A stretch of 64,000 nucleotides of DNA from contig NC_086020.1 in NCBI RefSeq assembly GCF_036323735.1, positions 89,786,210 through 89,850,209 on the forward strand. Direction: 5' to 3'. The DNA comes from Rattus norvegicus. Taxonomy: Eukaryota; Chordata; Mammalia; Rodentia; Muridae. The notes under the pieces were generated by a model. The model worked only from the letters and a program-made list of their open reading frames with translations. It made no database searches and was not told the DNA's origin. This document shows positions 14,791 to 26,804 of the stretch, piece by piece. The stretch's first letter is position 1, and each line of letters opens with the position of its first letter. A program made the translations under genes and the position numbers.

Positions 14791-14970
14791 TATTAAAATC
14801 AGGCTAAGCATACTTATTTTCTCAAGTATTTGTCTCTTCTGTATATAAAATATTTCAACATAAGGTAAAATGTAGAAAAAGACCAAGGATCAGAAATAGG
14901 CCTCTGAAAACCAAACAAGGGTTGTCTGGAATCATTGAGCTTAAGTCACCTGTGTCTTTATCTTGTAAGG

Positions 14971-15085
14971 TTCCAGTTCTTTTGTTTTTATTCATCTTTT
15001 CTCTTTGCAAGTAGTGGGAATTGAGTCCAGGGCCTTCAGCACTACAAGCAAATTCTCAGCCAAGTGAGTGAATTTCCTAGCCTCT
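14971..15085 (-). mobile_element. ID/B4-related SINE fragment, diverged
   Basis: The motif 'gtccagggccttcagcacta' followed by 'attctcagccaagtgagtga' resembles the reverse complement of the ID/B4 head ('tagctcag...aggccctg') with several substitutions. It is old and incomplete. Confidence 0.45.
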
Positions 15086-16124
15086 GTGTTTCTTACAATG
15101 ACTCAAGCAATCCTGGACTCCATTTCAGAAACCAATTAGATACCTAAACATACCAAACTTTGTTTATAATCCAGACAACTGGCCTCCATAGTGATTATTC
15201 TATGTATTCATAGTACTCAGAAGATATCTATCAAACTAGTAAATCCTTAAAGGCACTGACAGCATCCAAGTTATCCGATTTCCTAGGGAAAAAAAAGTGC
15301 AATACAGTTCTGTGAGTCAGCACTAAAGCTTCTACCTGGGAGTGCGCAGCTTACTCAGGAGGCTTTGCTTGAGGGTTCAGCACGAGAAACTGACTAATGA
15401 CCTCCATATTCTGTTTCATTTTCCACTACAGGAATGAGGTTCCTATTTCCACTATCTAATCCAGCACACATATTTCCTTCTTTTTTGAAGTACAATAGCT
15501 ATCCACATCTTTCTTCATCTAATAAGTTACTCTGCTAACCCAGTTTTCTCCAGGCTTGATGCCCCCATCCTTCTCCTTTCCATCTCTCTCCTGCCCTGAG
15601 GAAGAGTGCTTTCCATTTGCCACCACTGCCTTCCTTCCTTGGCTTTGCTGAAAAGCATTTAAAACTCACTCTGAAAAATTTTGAGTTTTTCTCAAGCTAA
15701 CATTACCCACTAAGATTGAAATAGGCATACATGTTGATGCAAGCATATAAGCAAACTGCAAATCTCTGCTCTCTTCTATTTGCTGAGAACATCACCTTAT
15801 CATCGCCTGATTTCTTTAAGTCTCTTCTGAATCATGAAGAGTGTTTTCTTGAAAATTATCAATGGTTTTTGACAAATAGGATCATGATGGAATTAGTGTG
15901 GGAGATTTTACTGTCTGATTGGATATATCTTTCTCAAACCTACATTAAAAATCTTAATGGCTAAGGCATATAAGTTCTTTGGAGTGATGAGGTCTTAAAT
16001 TGGGGCTCTCATGAATGGGACTAGTGACACAATCAAGTACGCCTCCTCCTCCAATAAATAGGAATGCTATTCTATTGCCTTTTAATTTCTACTCCTTTGG
16101 AGAAGAAGCCTAAAGACAGACCAA
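15086..16124. other. Non-coding stretch, no gene seen
   Basis: A 77-codon open frame at 15731-15964 has no recognisable domain and no supporting splice structure. I see no identifiable repeat. Confidence 0.45.
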
Positions 16125-16179
<55 letters not shown>

Positions 16180-16196
16180 CCTACCTACCTACCTAC

Positions 16197-16244
<48 letters not shown>

Positions 16245-16245
16245 A
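16125..16245. repeat. (CTAT)n tetranucleotide microsatellite with a (CTAC)n core
   Basis: About 121 bp of CTAT units, interrupted near the middle (about 16179-16197) by a run of CTAC units. An open frame running through it (Tyr-Leu-Ser-Ile repeats) is only the translation of the repeat. Confidence 0.97.
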
Positions 16246-16366
16246 AGAACTTGGGATGTTTCTTCAATCTTGATGTTTCAGAGCTTTAATAGAACAAATA
16301 CTTCCTCTAAAATGTGAGCTTTCCTGGCATCTGTTATACCCAAGTGACTCTAGATAACATGTCTTT

Positions 16367-16495
16367 CATTACACATTTTCTTTTTTTTTTTTTCTTTTCT
16401 TTTGTTCGGAGCTGGGGACCGAACCCAGGGCCTTGTGCTTGCTAGGCAAGCACTCTACCACTGAGCTAAATCCCCAACCCCCATTACACATTTTC
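16367..16495 (-). mobile_element. ID SINE (BC1-type) with 14-bp TSD
   Basis: The ID body occupies 16381-16481 in antisense orientation: an impure T-tract (the A-tail), then 'gagctggggaccgaacccag', then 'caagcactctaccactgagc'. It is flanked by a perfect 14-bp TSD, 'cattacacattttc', at 16367-16380 and 16482-16495. ID elements derive from the BC1 RNA gene and are strongly amplified in rat; the intact TSD and low divergence indicate a recent insertion. Confidence 0.95.
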
Positions 16496-17925
16496 AATCA
16501 TAACCCTCCGTATACTGTCTCTATACCACTGCCCCAGAATGCTATCCTTTCTTTTGCCTCTAGGATTTTTATCTTACAACATTTCTGCTTTGTGCTTTAA
16601 TCGTTCTTATTCTAGATATGGTTTGATAATAAAACTTAGCAGTACCTATTTATTTCTCTAACTCCTTGGCTGAATATTCAGGTTTAAATTGGTTTGCCAT
16701 TTCAGTCAGGCTTTGTATAGAGTAGATTCCTAATTATTCTCTAGTAGCTCCTGTTCCTAATAAATGCTTATGATATTTGTTTGTTCACTTGTTTGTCAGG
16801 TTGTTTCCCTCTCATTCTTAGGTTCCCTTTAAGGGCATATTTAGGAAAAGACTTTATCTCTATTCAGAACCATACATTGTTAAAAGAATCGGAGAAAATA
16901 ACCTAAATTTCTGTCCGTGTGGCCTGGAATATGCCAGAGGGGAAGACCAGGCATTCTTTACCCAGGCTGTCGATAGATATCTCTGCTCCAGTTTTCCTTG
17001 AGGAATAGTTCAGCACTGCCACATGTAAGACATCACAATTCCCATGTTCAACAGCTGTCAGTTCTCTTAGGACCATAAGACACTAGTGATCACCATTACT
17101 TTCCAGAATATGTTTCTTTAGGCCAATCTTTCTGCAGGTCTTAATGCCAACCCAAGGGAACTATGTCAACACTTCTTTTTCTAACTCTTTTGTGTTGTTC
17201 TTCACAGTTTATTCTTCAGTTTTAGGTCTGGAACAGTTGAATCTCTGCAATGTGCTGTGATCGTCTAGCCTGCATCTTTATAAAAAGCCATGGCACAGTG
17301 ACCTGTCAGGTAAGACAATTTAGACAGGTGCCTCAAGAGCTTCTTTGTATAAAAAGGAGATGGCATCAAGCTAAAGGATTAGTATGTTTTCAAAGTGATC
17401 AATGCCATGTTTTTAAAATGCTGTTTACAGAGGAAAAAGAAATGTGTATCTAACTAAATAAATAGTTGTTGCCTCATTCTCATTAAATCAATAAGCACAA
17501 CCTAGAAGAACATAATTTTCAAAGTATTCTATAATTAATTCTATCAGATTAGGGACTTTCTTACACTAAATGAGGCATGGATAAACTAAATCTGGTTATA
17601 GCATTCATCAAAGAAACCTTCTCATAATTATGCTTCTCTGAAATAATCTGTAGAATATATTAGTGCAGACATATCAAATTGCCCGTTTCAGTGAACTAGG
17701 TGTTGAACAGCACCCTTTGTGGAGGTTATTGATAATATCAATACTTATATTCCTGATTGAGAACATTAAAAGCAGAGCTTTTCAGCAAAACGTCTCAGTG
17801 ATGAAAAGGGGCTCTAAATGCTTTTATCTCATTGACCAGAGAAGGCTCATTTTCCTCATGCAAATGGAACCGCAATGAATAAAATGATTAGGAAACCAAG
17901 TCAGACTGTGAGATACCTAAATATT
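16496..17925. other. Non-coding stretch, no gene seen
   Basis: No supported coding region. Open frames at 17250-17453 and 17663-17878 are short and lack recognisable domains. Confidence 0.45.
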
Positions 17926-17929
17926 TAAG

Positions 17930-18110
17930 TGTATGTATTCGTCTCTCACAGGACCTGGGTTTATATCTATGACCTATGTAGTAGCTCATAATTCTAACTC
18001 CACACACAAGGGGTATGAGGCTCCTCTGCTTACCATAGTCTGCACCAGGCATACATGTGGCACACACACGCGCATGCAAGCAAAACTCTAAAAGTCACAA
18101 AGTAAAAAAC
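17930..18110 (+). mobile_element. B2/B3-type SINE, 3' part
   Basis: 'caggacctgggtttatatct', 'tagctcataattctaactcc' and the CA-rich end 'ggcacacacacgcgcatgca' match the order of B2/B3 SINE bodies, followed by an A-rich tail. The tRNA-like head is not recognisable. Confidence 0.6.
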
Positions 18111-19241
18111 AAACTTTCAAAATAAAAGAATAAAGTTTCTTTTTAAAAAATGTAAATATCATTCGGGATTAAGTTTGCATGATATAAAACTAGCAGCAGC
18201 ATGGTCGAGGTTGTATTTTAATCGCTGGTATAAGATGAATAGATAAGCAAACATGGGGAAATTAAGGTGAATTCTAGCTGCTGGGGGTTGGCTTGGTGGC
18301 AGTGAACTGGAAAAAGGCAAATGTGCCTGCTGGAATGAGAGATGACTGAGGATAGAAACCTGAAAGGCTCATAAATAGAGACATTGGGAATACTTTGTCA
18401 CTACATGGATGCTTTCTGTCTCTGGTTGTAAGCCTAGCCTTCAATGGCTGGCCCTTTTCTAGCTTCACAGAAGTTTATTTTTTATTTTTCATGGCCAAAG
18501 TAGCTAAGTATATCCATGAGCTTTTAAATATAAAGGGGCATAAAATTATTTGTTTGTATTTATTATACTCTTTAATCATCCAGAGCTATTATCATCTACG
18601 CAGTATTTCAAATATTGTATTGTGCAATAAGTCTTATTAGAAACATGTATTATAATAAGATGGAAAAAACTGACAATTAATGTCATTATTCTCAACAATA
18701 ATTTTGATCTTCATGGCCTATTTCATTATGATTAAAATGATTTTTACCATACACATTAAAGGTTTAAGCCATTGGTTTTTTGAAATACATATATAATGAA
18801 GAAATTACTAGAAACAGTTTTATAATAGAATCACTAAAATTATTCTCTTGGTAAGTATTCATTATTCAATATTATTTACCACACTTTTCATCATAAACAT
18901 CCGATTTTTGAACTTATTCATCCAACATAATAACTTTGTGCCCTCTGGCTCACATTTACCCATTTTTTTTAACCACCCCGATCCTGCTTTGTCTAGTTGA
19001 CCAGTATTTGTTGAACTCTTTTGTTAAATGCTCAATATTCTTTGAGATTTACATACGAGCCAGACTTCATTAATTAAAGAAATTTGTAATAGACAGCACA
19101 TATATCACTCTTGGGAGAAGCCTGTGTTAGGAAATATTGATTTTTTCCAGATGTTAATACTAACTGCCATGCTTAAACTATCGAGTTCAAGGAAATAAAG
19201 ACATTTCTGGAAGAAAAAAAGGAAAACCTTCTAAATACAAT
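18111..19241. other. Non-coding stretch, no gene seen
   Basis: AT-rich sequence with no clear repeat or coding signal. An 81-codon frame at 18395-18640 is unsupported. Confidence 0.45.
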
Positions 19242-19465
19242 AAATTCCCAAGGATTCCCTGGGTCCTGCTCAGACTGAATCCCCAGTGAAAGTGATTGTT
19301 GGGGGGACGGCGGCAATGGGGGGGGGGAGGATGGGTAAGGGAACACCCATAAAGAAGGGGAGGGGGAGGGGTTACGGGGATGTTGGCCCGTAAACTGGGA
19401 AAAGGAATAACACTCGAAATGTAAATAAGAAATACTCAAGTTAATAAAAAAAATTTCCAAGGATT
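19242..19465 (+). mobile_element. Rat-type L1 3' end, short 5'-truncated, with 15-bp TSD
   Basis: The body at 19257-19450 is the terminal part of a rat L1 3' UTR: a G-rich polypurine tract, then 'ataacactcgaaatgtaaat' and a short A-tail after 'gttaata'. TSDs of 15 bp with one mismatch lie at 19242-19256 and 19451-19465. A 152-codon minus-strand open frame over this region (19173-19631) is an antisense shadow of the purine-rich UTR. Confidence 0.9.
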
Positions 19466-19924
19466 TCAGAACTTCCTCTTCACATTCACTCAAAAGAGAA
19501 TTCTTTTGCTGCTCAAACACAAACCCGGTTGGAGGAAAAATGCTTCTTAATATGGAGGAGACAAGTAAGCTCTGGATTCTTGCCAGATCTCTAAATGTTC
19601 TCAGATGTACTTGTAGCTCTCTCTTTAGCACTCAAGTTCCATAGTAGTAACGTGACTCCATATGGGACTAACTCACTTTCTGCCTGTGTCCATCACAGCC
19701 TCTGTTTGTCTGAAAGCCAAATTCAGTTTCAGGTATAATTGGTCCCTTGTTTTTTCCTCCACGTGTTTCCCTGAACCAAAATATTTTTGACTATAAAGTA
19801 AGATGGATTCCAGTAGAGATATGATACTTTTCTGGGGAAAAATCCACTAGTTTTAGGGGTAATGGATTTTTAAATTTAATGGGAATTGTGATTACAATTG
19901 AGTTCTGAGATGCTAAAGAATAGC
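19466..19924. other. Non-coding spacer between L1 insertions
   Basis: About 460 bp with no gene or clear repeat. It separates two L1 3' ends of opposite orientation. Confidence 0.5.
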
Positions 19925-20324
19925 CACGGTCAATTTCTTTTTTTTTAACTTATTTAATACTTAATAATAATTCTTTGGTTTCCGGGCAAACATCCCCCTC
20001 CCCCTCCCCTTCCTTATGGGTGTCCCCTCCCAACCCTCCCCCCATTGCCGCCCTCCCCCCAACAGTCTAGTTCACTGGGGGTTCAGTCTTAGCAGGACCC
20101 AGGGCTTCCCCTTACACTGGTGCTCTTACTAGGATATTCATTGCTACCTAGAGGTCAGAGTCCAGGGTCAGTCCATGTATAGTCTTTAGGTAGTGGCTTA
20201 GTCCCTGGAAGCTCTGGTTGCTTGGCATTGTTGTACCTATGGGGTCTCGAGCCCCTTCAAGCTCTTCCAGTTCTTTCTCTGATTCCTTCAACGGGGGTCC
20301 TATTCTCAGCACGGTCAATTTCTT
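19925..20324 (-). mobile_element. Rat-type L1 3' end, 5'-truncated, with perfect 15-bp TSD
   Basis: The body at 19940-20309 is the reverse complement of the rat L1 3' UTR. It begins with a T-rich tail, passes through a C-rich tract at about 19990-20065 and ends at 'ggggtcctattctcag'. The 15-bp TSD 'cacggtcaatttctt' is perfect at 19925-19939 and 20310-20324. Low divergence from the copy at 21.2 kb indicates recent insertion. Confidence 0.95.
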
Positions 20325-20803
20325 AATAAAGATGTCATTACACTTGCAGCTAGATGGAGTCTATGGCTTGTGTCCCTTCCGAAACAGTTCAGTAGTTACT
20401 GTAACCTCTCACAGCTGGTTTCCTCTTGTTGATATTTGTGAGCATCTAGACTCCTTGTTGGTTGTTTGTTCATTCATTTATGTTGCTTTGAGAAAGTGCT
20501 TAGTACATTATTTACGTACCTTAGTAGGTTTTATTGGCTGTATACGAAAGTAAAACTCAGCCTAATCTAGATTTTTGGAGACCCTCCTTGAGATTAGAAG
20601 TATCTTACAAGAGAGATGGAAAATGTGATTCTCTCTTGTCCATAAAGTCACTTTGAATGCACCTGATTTCATGTGTGCTTCTGCAGTCTTGTCAAAGTTA
20701 GAAGCTCCCACTAAGTAGTTTCTGCTGAGGTTGGCCAGGACCATTGTATATTATATGCAACTAGGACCAAATGTTTAACCTTAAAATTACGATAGGTATA
20801 CAA

Positions 20804-20866
<63 letters not shown>

Positions 20867-21182
20867 TTCTACAACCTCAGCATGTCCTTCAGGATTCTTG
20901 TTCCTTCATACACGTCATACATACAGATCCTTCATAGTTGGTCACCATTAGTTTCATAGTCTGACATGATTTCATCAACTTTGACATGTGGCCATTTCCT
21001 CTTCCCAGCTTGAAACGTCCTACCCTTCCCCACATGAGTCTTCTAAATTCCACAATAAATATTGTTAATAATTTTCAGCAGCCAGCTCACTGTTCAGTTG
21101 TCCTTCATCTAATAATTACATGAATTTGAGGCTTACTGCCGCTTTTCCTGCACTCACATTATTAACCGAAATTGTTCACTCT
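20325..21182. other. Non-coding stretch with a (CT)n microsatellite
   Basis: No gene is supported. Apart from the (CT)n tract at 20807-20863 I see nothing recognisable. Confidence 0.5.
20807..20863. repeat. (CT)n microsatellite
   Basis: About 28 uninterrupted CT units, read directly. The Leu-Ser repeat translation around it is not a protein. Confidence 0.97.
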
Positions 21183-21796
21183 AAGAATCTAAAGTCGCGA
21201 AGGAACACCCATTCAGAGCCTGCCCCACATGTGGCCCATACATTTACAGCCACCCAATTAGACAAGATGGATGAAGCAAGGAAGTGCAGACCGACAGGAG
21301 CCGGATGTAGATCGCTCCTGAGAGACACAGCCAGAATACAGCAAATACAGAGGCGAATGCCAGCAGCAAACCACTGAACTGAGAATAGGACCCCCGTTGA
21401 AGGAATCAGAGAAAGAACTGGAAGATCTTGAAGGGGCTTGAGACCCCATATGTACAACAATGCTAAGCAACCAGAGCTTCCAGGGACTAAGCCACTACCT
21501 AAAGACTATACATGGACTGACCCTGGACTCTGACCTCATAGGTAGCAATGAATATCCTAGTAAGAGCACCAGTGGAAGGAGAAGCCCTGGGTCCTGCTAA
21601 GACTGAACCCCCAGTGAACTAGACTGGTGGGGGGAGGGCGGCAATGGGGGGAGGGTTGGGAGGGGAACACCCATAAGGAAGGGGAGAGGGGAGGGGGATG
21701 TTTGCCCGGATACCGGGAAAGGGAATAACACTCGAAATGTATATAAGAAATACTCAAGTTAATAAAAAAATGGAAAAAAAAAGAATCTAAAGTCGC
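21183..21796 (+). mobile_element. Rat-type L1 3' UTR, 5'-truncated, with perfect 16-bp TSD
   Basis: The body at about 21199-21780 begins 'gaaggaacacccattcagag', runs through the full rat L1 3' UTR order (including 'gatggatgaagcaaggaagt' and a G-rich tract at about 21628-21700) and ends in an A-tail. The 16-bp TSD 'aagaatctaaagtcgc' is perfect at 21183-21198 and 21781-21796. Open frames on both strands here (21120-21377 plus; 21176-21460 and 21258-21470 minus) are UTR shadows. Confidence 0.97.
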
Positions 21797-23599
21797 ATTA
21801 ATTTACATGAAAAATTCAATCTAAATTCACAGTAATTTATACAAAAAATTAAATCAGTATGAAATGCATATTTATTTCACCAGAAATATATTTCAAACAG
21901 CTCACAGACATATTTTGTTAATAACTTAAAATTAGAAGCAGAGATGAAATAAAAAAAGGTAAAAATGTATCAACTCTGCTTTTTGATATTTTTTTGAAAT
22001 TATATCCTATGCCTCTATAGAAGTTACATAAAAATTCCTATTGGCATTTCAAAAAATTCTATTCTTACTTGGCTAAATACAGTTATTTTTATGTTTCCCC
22101 CTATACATTTGCATTATTTTGGAATCATTCTTAGATTAGCTGGTTTATGTCTGTATACTATAATGATTAAAATAAAGCCCCAAATCCCTGAATAGATAAA
22201 ACTATTCATACAAACACATTATTTTTTTCTAGGTAAGTAGAAAATATTACTCAATGACTTCAACAAAAACTGTTAGATGAAGAAACATGTAAATTAGTAG
22301 AAAACAATATTCTTTCAATGGACATTCAATTATTTTATACACAATTAGAATGAAATGAAGCTATGATTAATGTTTAATGGGATATTGTTTATGAGTTGAT
22401 GTTATTGTTGATTATATTTTTTCCCCTAGTGTCTTAGTACCATGCAAATTGCAAAGGCTAGAGGCCTTCAGAATGTGGAGAATAAAGGTTTTCAGGAATA
22501 TATGAACTCAAAGCAGGGTGTCAAGGATACAATCAGAAAGAGCTAAAAGCATTTTCAGAGGACATATTTACAGCATATTTTGAAAACTCCATCCATATCA
22601 CCTAATTGTTTCTGTATGAGAAACTGCATCTCCAGTGACAAGAAATTTTAAATTCAAATTTAAGTCTATATAGGTCAAAATAAACCCATGTCCCTCCACC
22701 CAAAAACAATATAATTGAAAAATTGGGAAATAATTTAAACCTTTAGACAGAATTTCAACCAATAGAAATGGTATAGAAGTGGTTCAGCTAGTAAAAATAA
22801 GAAATACCTTTCCATAGTGAATATATAAGAATTACTCAAATAAGAAACAATAAAATTTCCTAATCTTTTAAAAATAAGTGCATACACATAAAATAGCCAG
22901 ATATTTCACATGGAGTCACTTGTCACCTTTCAAATGCCATTTTCAGGGCATCTATATACTACAAATTATTAAAATGAAAAAAGTAATATTATTTCAAATA
23001 TTTTTCAAAATATTCTTCCTGAGGCCCAGTATATTAAAAACTGATACTGATAAACTAGGCAAATTTATGCTTTGAAAATACTGTTTTGTTTAGGAATTAT
23101 GGAGTCTACCAAGGGAAAACACAATTCATGCTAGCCTTAATGTTGAGACATTTGATATTTGTTCTGTTATTTAAAATGAATTAACATGAAACTACCTATA
23201 GTTACTTTTTTAGGTTAAGTATAAAAAACACATAGAAACAAAATGATGAAATCAAAAGTTCAGAAGGTCATCTTTATTTTAATGTGATAATAGGACATCA
23301 TGATGGAAAATCGCAGCTTGCAAGATGAATCTATACCTATCTTGTACCCACAGCTATATTGTATAGTACTAACCTCTAAAAATCTAATGTTTCCTAACCC
23401 AGGATTCTCTCAAGAGTGATAGTTTCATTCTTTAATTATTATGAAATATTTCTTTGGATGCAGAGACTGAATGTCTTATAACTTCTAATTTCACTCAGAT
23501 ATAGTGACAGGCCAAACATACTTCATCTTAGAATAGGCCTCCAACTGAAAGGAAAGGAAGGAAGGGGGGGGAGGGAAGGGGAGGGGAAGGGAAGGGAAG
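21797..23599. other. AT-rich non-coding stretch
   Basis: No gene or repeat is recognised, except a purine-rich low-complexity tract (GGAA/GGGA) at about 23549-23597 that abuts the LTR-like block. Confidence 0.5.
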
Positions 23600-23996
23600 C
23601 CTGAGAACTTGGGCTTCTAGCTGAACCTAAGCTGCACCCACGTACCAGCAAGGGTACCACGCTTTTCCTGGGCCAGTTACTTCCTAACTACTTCCTAGCA
23701 GCAGTTAATCAAAACTTAGATTGTTTCAGATGTACTTTCAGACTGTCCCTAATTGTATATGGTCGTGCTTCGGAGCACCCATCTGTAGGCTTATAATAGT
23801 CATCCTGTTAGGTAGTTTCCAGGCTAGACCCTACCTCACTTCCACTTCCTATAAAACCTTGTCCTGATGAGAGTTCAGGACTGCCTCACCAAAAACCATC
23901 CTATGGGCCAGCAGTGAGTAAGCCCAAATTCATTTGTGATAAAGTGATTACATCGGAAACAGCTCCTTGGTGATTTTTTGGGGTTCATGAACACTT
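23600..23996 (+). mobile_element. LTR-like block, possible solo LTR of an endogenous retrovirus
   Basis: The block has promoter-like organisation typical of a rodent LTR: TATAAAA at about 23850-23856, about 85 bp later a GATAAA-type polyadenylation-signal variant at about 23938-23943, and then 'tttttggggttcatgaaca', which resembles the ends of such LTRs. It is free of other recognisable repeats. I could not find a TSD, and the left edge sits in a purine tract, so boundaries are approximate. No retroviral coding sequence is adjacent. Confidence 0.45.
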
Positions 23997-25175
23997 TGTG
24001 GCATAATATCGGAGACTGTTTTTATTTTCATTTATTCTTTTGTCGTTAGGACAGGAAACTAGAGTGCCAATGATAACCTTGTCCCTAGAAACTTAAAACC
24101 TCTCTACTGAAATTGAAAATAACAACAAAAAATGCCAACAATGTTTTTAACACCAACTTTACATGAGGAATGCAAAGACCACATTATTGCCTGTGCGATC
24201 AAATAGATACAGAATGATTTGTACCTATGTGTTCATAGAGAATGTGCAAAACTGAAGAAAACTTCTGCTCTTAGCCTGCATGTGAAGCAGTTATAAGGAT
24301 ATAATGAAGATATGTGGCCCAGCTCTTCAGCCTGAAGCACTTTTTCTGCTGTGGTTAGACTTCTGTCCTACCTCTGCTTTGCACCCAACTATTGAATTCA
24401 TTGGGTCCACCTCTGGTCTATCCTATAAAGGAGAAAATTACTTTGATGAACACATGTACAGTAAACTGCAGTTTAAAAATAAGAACATGCAGAATAATTT
24501 ATAAAGAGTTCCTGCAAAGAGAAAGCTGTGATGCAGAATAAATGACTGTGCCACCTATTCCAAAAATAAGGGTACATGTTTACAGTTAAAGTACTGGTTG
24601 GCACAAAGACACCAAGATTATTTTGAACACCTGGCATCTGCAAGCTAGAAATGAGTATCTAAAACATCCTTCTACAGTGACAGGTTTGGGTTTCCACTGG
24701 AAATATATGGCTAAAGGTCACTATAGAGCTGTGATTAAATCCCAAATGCTTGTTAAAATGAACACTCTCCAATTTTAATGTGTTTAAATTAACCCTAAAA
24801 TATCAGTGTTCACACGTATTTTCTATGAGAATGATATGCTTGCCACAGCAGTTCTGGTGGTGAATGTTTTCATCAGGAAGTGTTCACTGTTGAGTGTCTT
24901 TTTACTGAGACCGAAGGAGTAACCCTGACCAAACAATGCCATAGTCAGAGCAAAGGACTAGGACAGAGGGACGGGAACAAATATATCCAAATTTATCTTT
25001 AAATGTTTATATTACTTTATTGATTTGCATGTGCATGTTTATATGTGTCTGTCTAAATGTGTGTATGGGTTTGTCTCTGTGTGTGAGTTTATGTACGTGG
25101 GCACGCATGTGTGTGTGTTTGTGTGAGTACAGGTGTGTTTGTGTTTATGTGTGTGTTTGTTTGAAGTTTGCATAT
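23997..25175. other. Non-coding stretch, no gene seen
   Basis: No supported coding region. The end (about 25035-25165) is a GT-rich low-complexity tract leading into the ID element. Confidence 0.5.
25035..25165. repeat. GT-rich low-complexity tract
   Basis: Imperfect TGTG/TTTG repeats, read directly. Antisense open frames here (Thr/His-rich) are translations of the repeat. Confidence 0.85.
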
Positions 25176-25307
25176 AAGAACAACTGAGGGGCTGGGGATT
25201 TAGCTCAGTGGTAGAGCGCTTACCTAGGAAGCACAAGGCCCTGGGTTCGGTCCCCAGCTCCAAAAAAAAAAAAAAAAAAAAAAAGAGAACCAAAAAGAAC
25301 AACTGAG
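25176..25307 (+). mobile_element. ID SINE (BC1-type) with 13-bp TSD
   Basis: The ID body runs from 25189 ('gggctggggatttagctcag') through 'gtggtagagcgcttacctag' and 'ggttcggtccccagctcc' to a near-pure A-tail. The 13-bp TSD 'aagaacaactgag' is perfect at 25176-25188 and 25295-25307. The A-box and B-box regions of the Pol III promoter are recognisable. The long, nearly pure tail implies a young insertion. Confidence 0.97.
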
Positions 25308-25450
25308 ATGAGTCAGCATGTAAAGGTGCTTAGCCCTGAGCCTGGCAGTCTGAGTTCAATTCATTTCCTAGGACATAAAGTGTGGAAGGAGAGAATTGAC
25401 TCTGGCCAGGTGTCTTCTAAGTACTAAGCATAACACATGCAAAATTAAAA
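25297..25450 (+). mobile_element. B3-type SINE, diverged
   Basis: 'gatgagtcagcatgtaaagg', 'cagtctgagttcaattcatt' and 'gtggaaggagagaattgact' follow the B2/B3 order (tRNA-like head, then body). The ID element inserted at or within its 5' edge. Confidence 0.7.
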
Positions 25451-26804
25451 CTATTTCTCAACACAGTACCTTTACAGACAATCTACATATTGTAATCCTA
25501 AATAAGTGTTATGGGCAATAATGGCAAGAGTCAAGGGAGAAATATTCCACCTGTAGGAGTAGTGACAAGGGCGTCAAATACTGAGATTACTATTTCAAAA
25601 GTTCCTGAAATCAATAATTTGGTAGCAAGGAAATAAAAATGCTACTTTATCTCTTTGTCCTCCATGGTAACTAAGAGTTCAATCTTTGAAGACAAATTGT
25701 TTTAGTGATTTGTCCACTCTGAGACGAATTCAAGGTTTAGTCTTGGGCAATCTTACTGTTCATTAATCTGTCTTTGCAAACCAGTAATTGAAAAAACCTG
25801 TTCCGCTGAGTCATCCTTCAGCAATGATCAGATTGTGAGACGGATATCGTTTCAGAAGTCTGAAGCGTCATCATGCACTGATATGCTTCCCATCTCTACA
25901 CATTACACCCTCATTGTGTTTGTCCTGTAAAGTGTTGGCCTGTATAACTCAAATGGACATGTCAATAACAGTTAAAACCATGAATCATCTCTGCCCTTAA
26001 CATAGAAGTCTTTATTTTACGATTAACAGTAGTCACATTATAGGATATGGTACTGGTCTAGTAAAAAAGTCTAGAAACAGCAGAGGAACATGCTATTTGG
26101 GGAAGTTCATCCCAATTTCTGGTGTTCCTTTTAGTACTTAAAACATACTATAAAAGTAAGCTGCCCAAAACAGTGCGTAATTTGAGCAATATGCTGGCCT
26201 CTTCCTCATGCACCCACTATTGCTTCTCTTCACTCTAAACTTTCAGCCAGCAGCTCGATATTTATGCATCAATTATTGTGATGTTCAGTTTTAGGAAAAT
26301 GTTATGCAGGCTAAAATGGGTCACAGACTAGAGCGATGATCTATGTTTCCAGTGAGCTTGTGGTTATTTTCAAGAAAGCTTGAGAGACAGTTTAAAAGCT
26401 AAATATATTAATAATGACAAACTCAAAGCACCCTGGTTAGTATTAAAATAGAAATGCAGACAGGTCTTTTACCAGACATCCAGGAAGGCAAATGGCCATT
26501 GGTTAGGAGAATTGTCTCCCACCATGAAACTTTGTCAGTTCTGAGGGAGGAGTGAGAAACTCTCTGCACCAGTGAGTCTGTGGCATGCAACAGCCTTGTG
26601 AACCCAGCATGATCCCCGCAAACAAACACAGGTGCAGAACAAGCTGTTTGCCAGCCAGCTATCTAGATTATAATGATAGTAGGACAGGCATTGCATATAC
26701 TGTCCTGGAAACCACTGGATGAGCAGAGAAATGTTAAGGAAATTGAGGAGTCAACATCCAAATCATATAATTAGGCTACAGATGAAAGTACATTAAAAAT
26801 AATT
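25451..26804. other. Non-coding stretch, no gene seen
   Basis: No recognisable gene or repeat. A 68-codon minus-strand frame at 26423-26629 lacks any domain. Confidence 0.5.

Noticed and set aside
16125..16245. Regular repeat that could be mistaken for a CRISPR array
   Set aside because: Units are 4 bp with no spacers; it is a tetranucleotide microsatellite in a mammalian genome.
19173..19631. 152-codon minus-strand open frame rich in Ser and Pro
   Set aside because: It is the antisense of a rat L1 3' UTR polypurine tract plus flanks.
25188..25260. tRNA-like sequence with A and B boxes
   Set aside because: It belongs to an ID SINE (tRNA-Ala-derived BC1 lineage) with A-tail and TSD, so it is a retroposon and not a tRNA gene. 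The same applies at 16.4, 33.9 and 38.1 kb.
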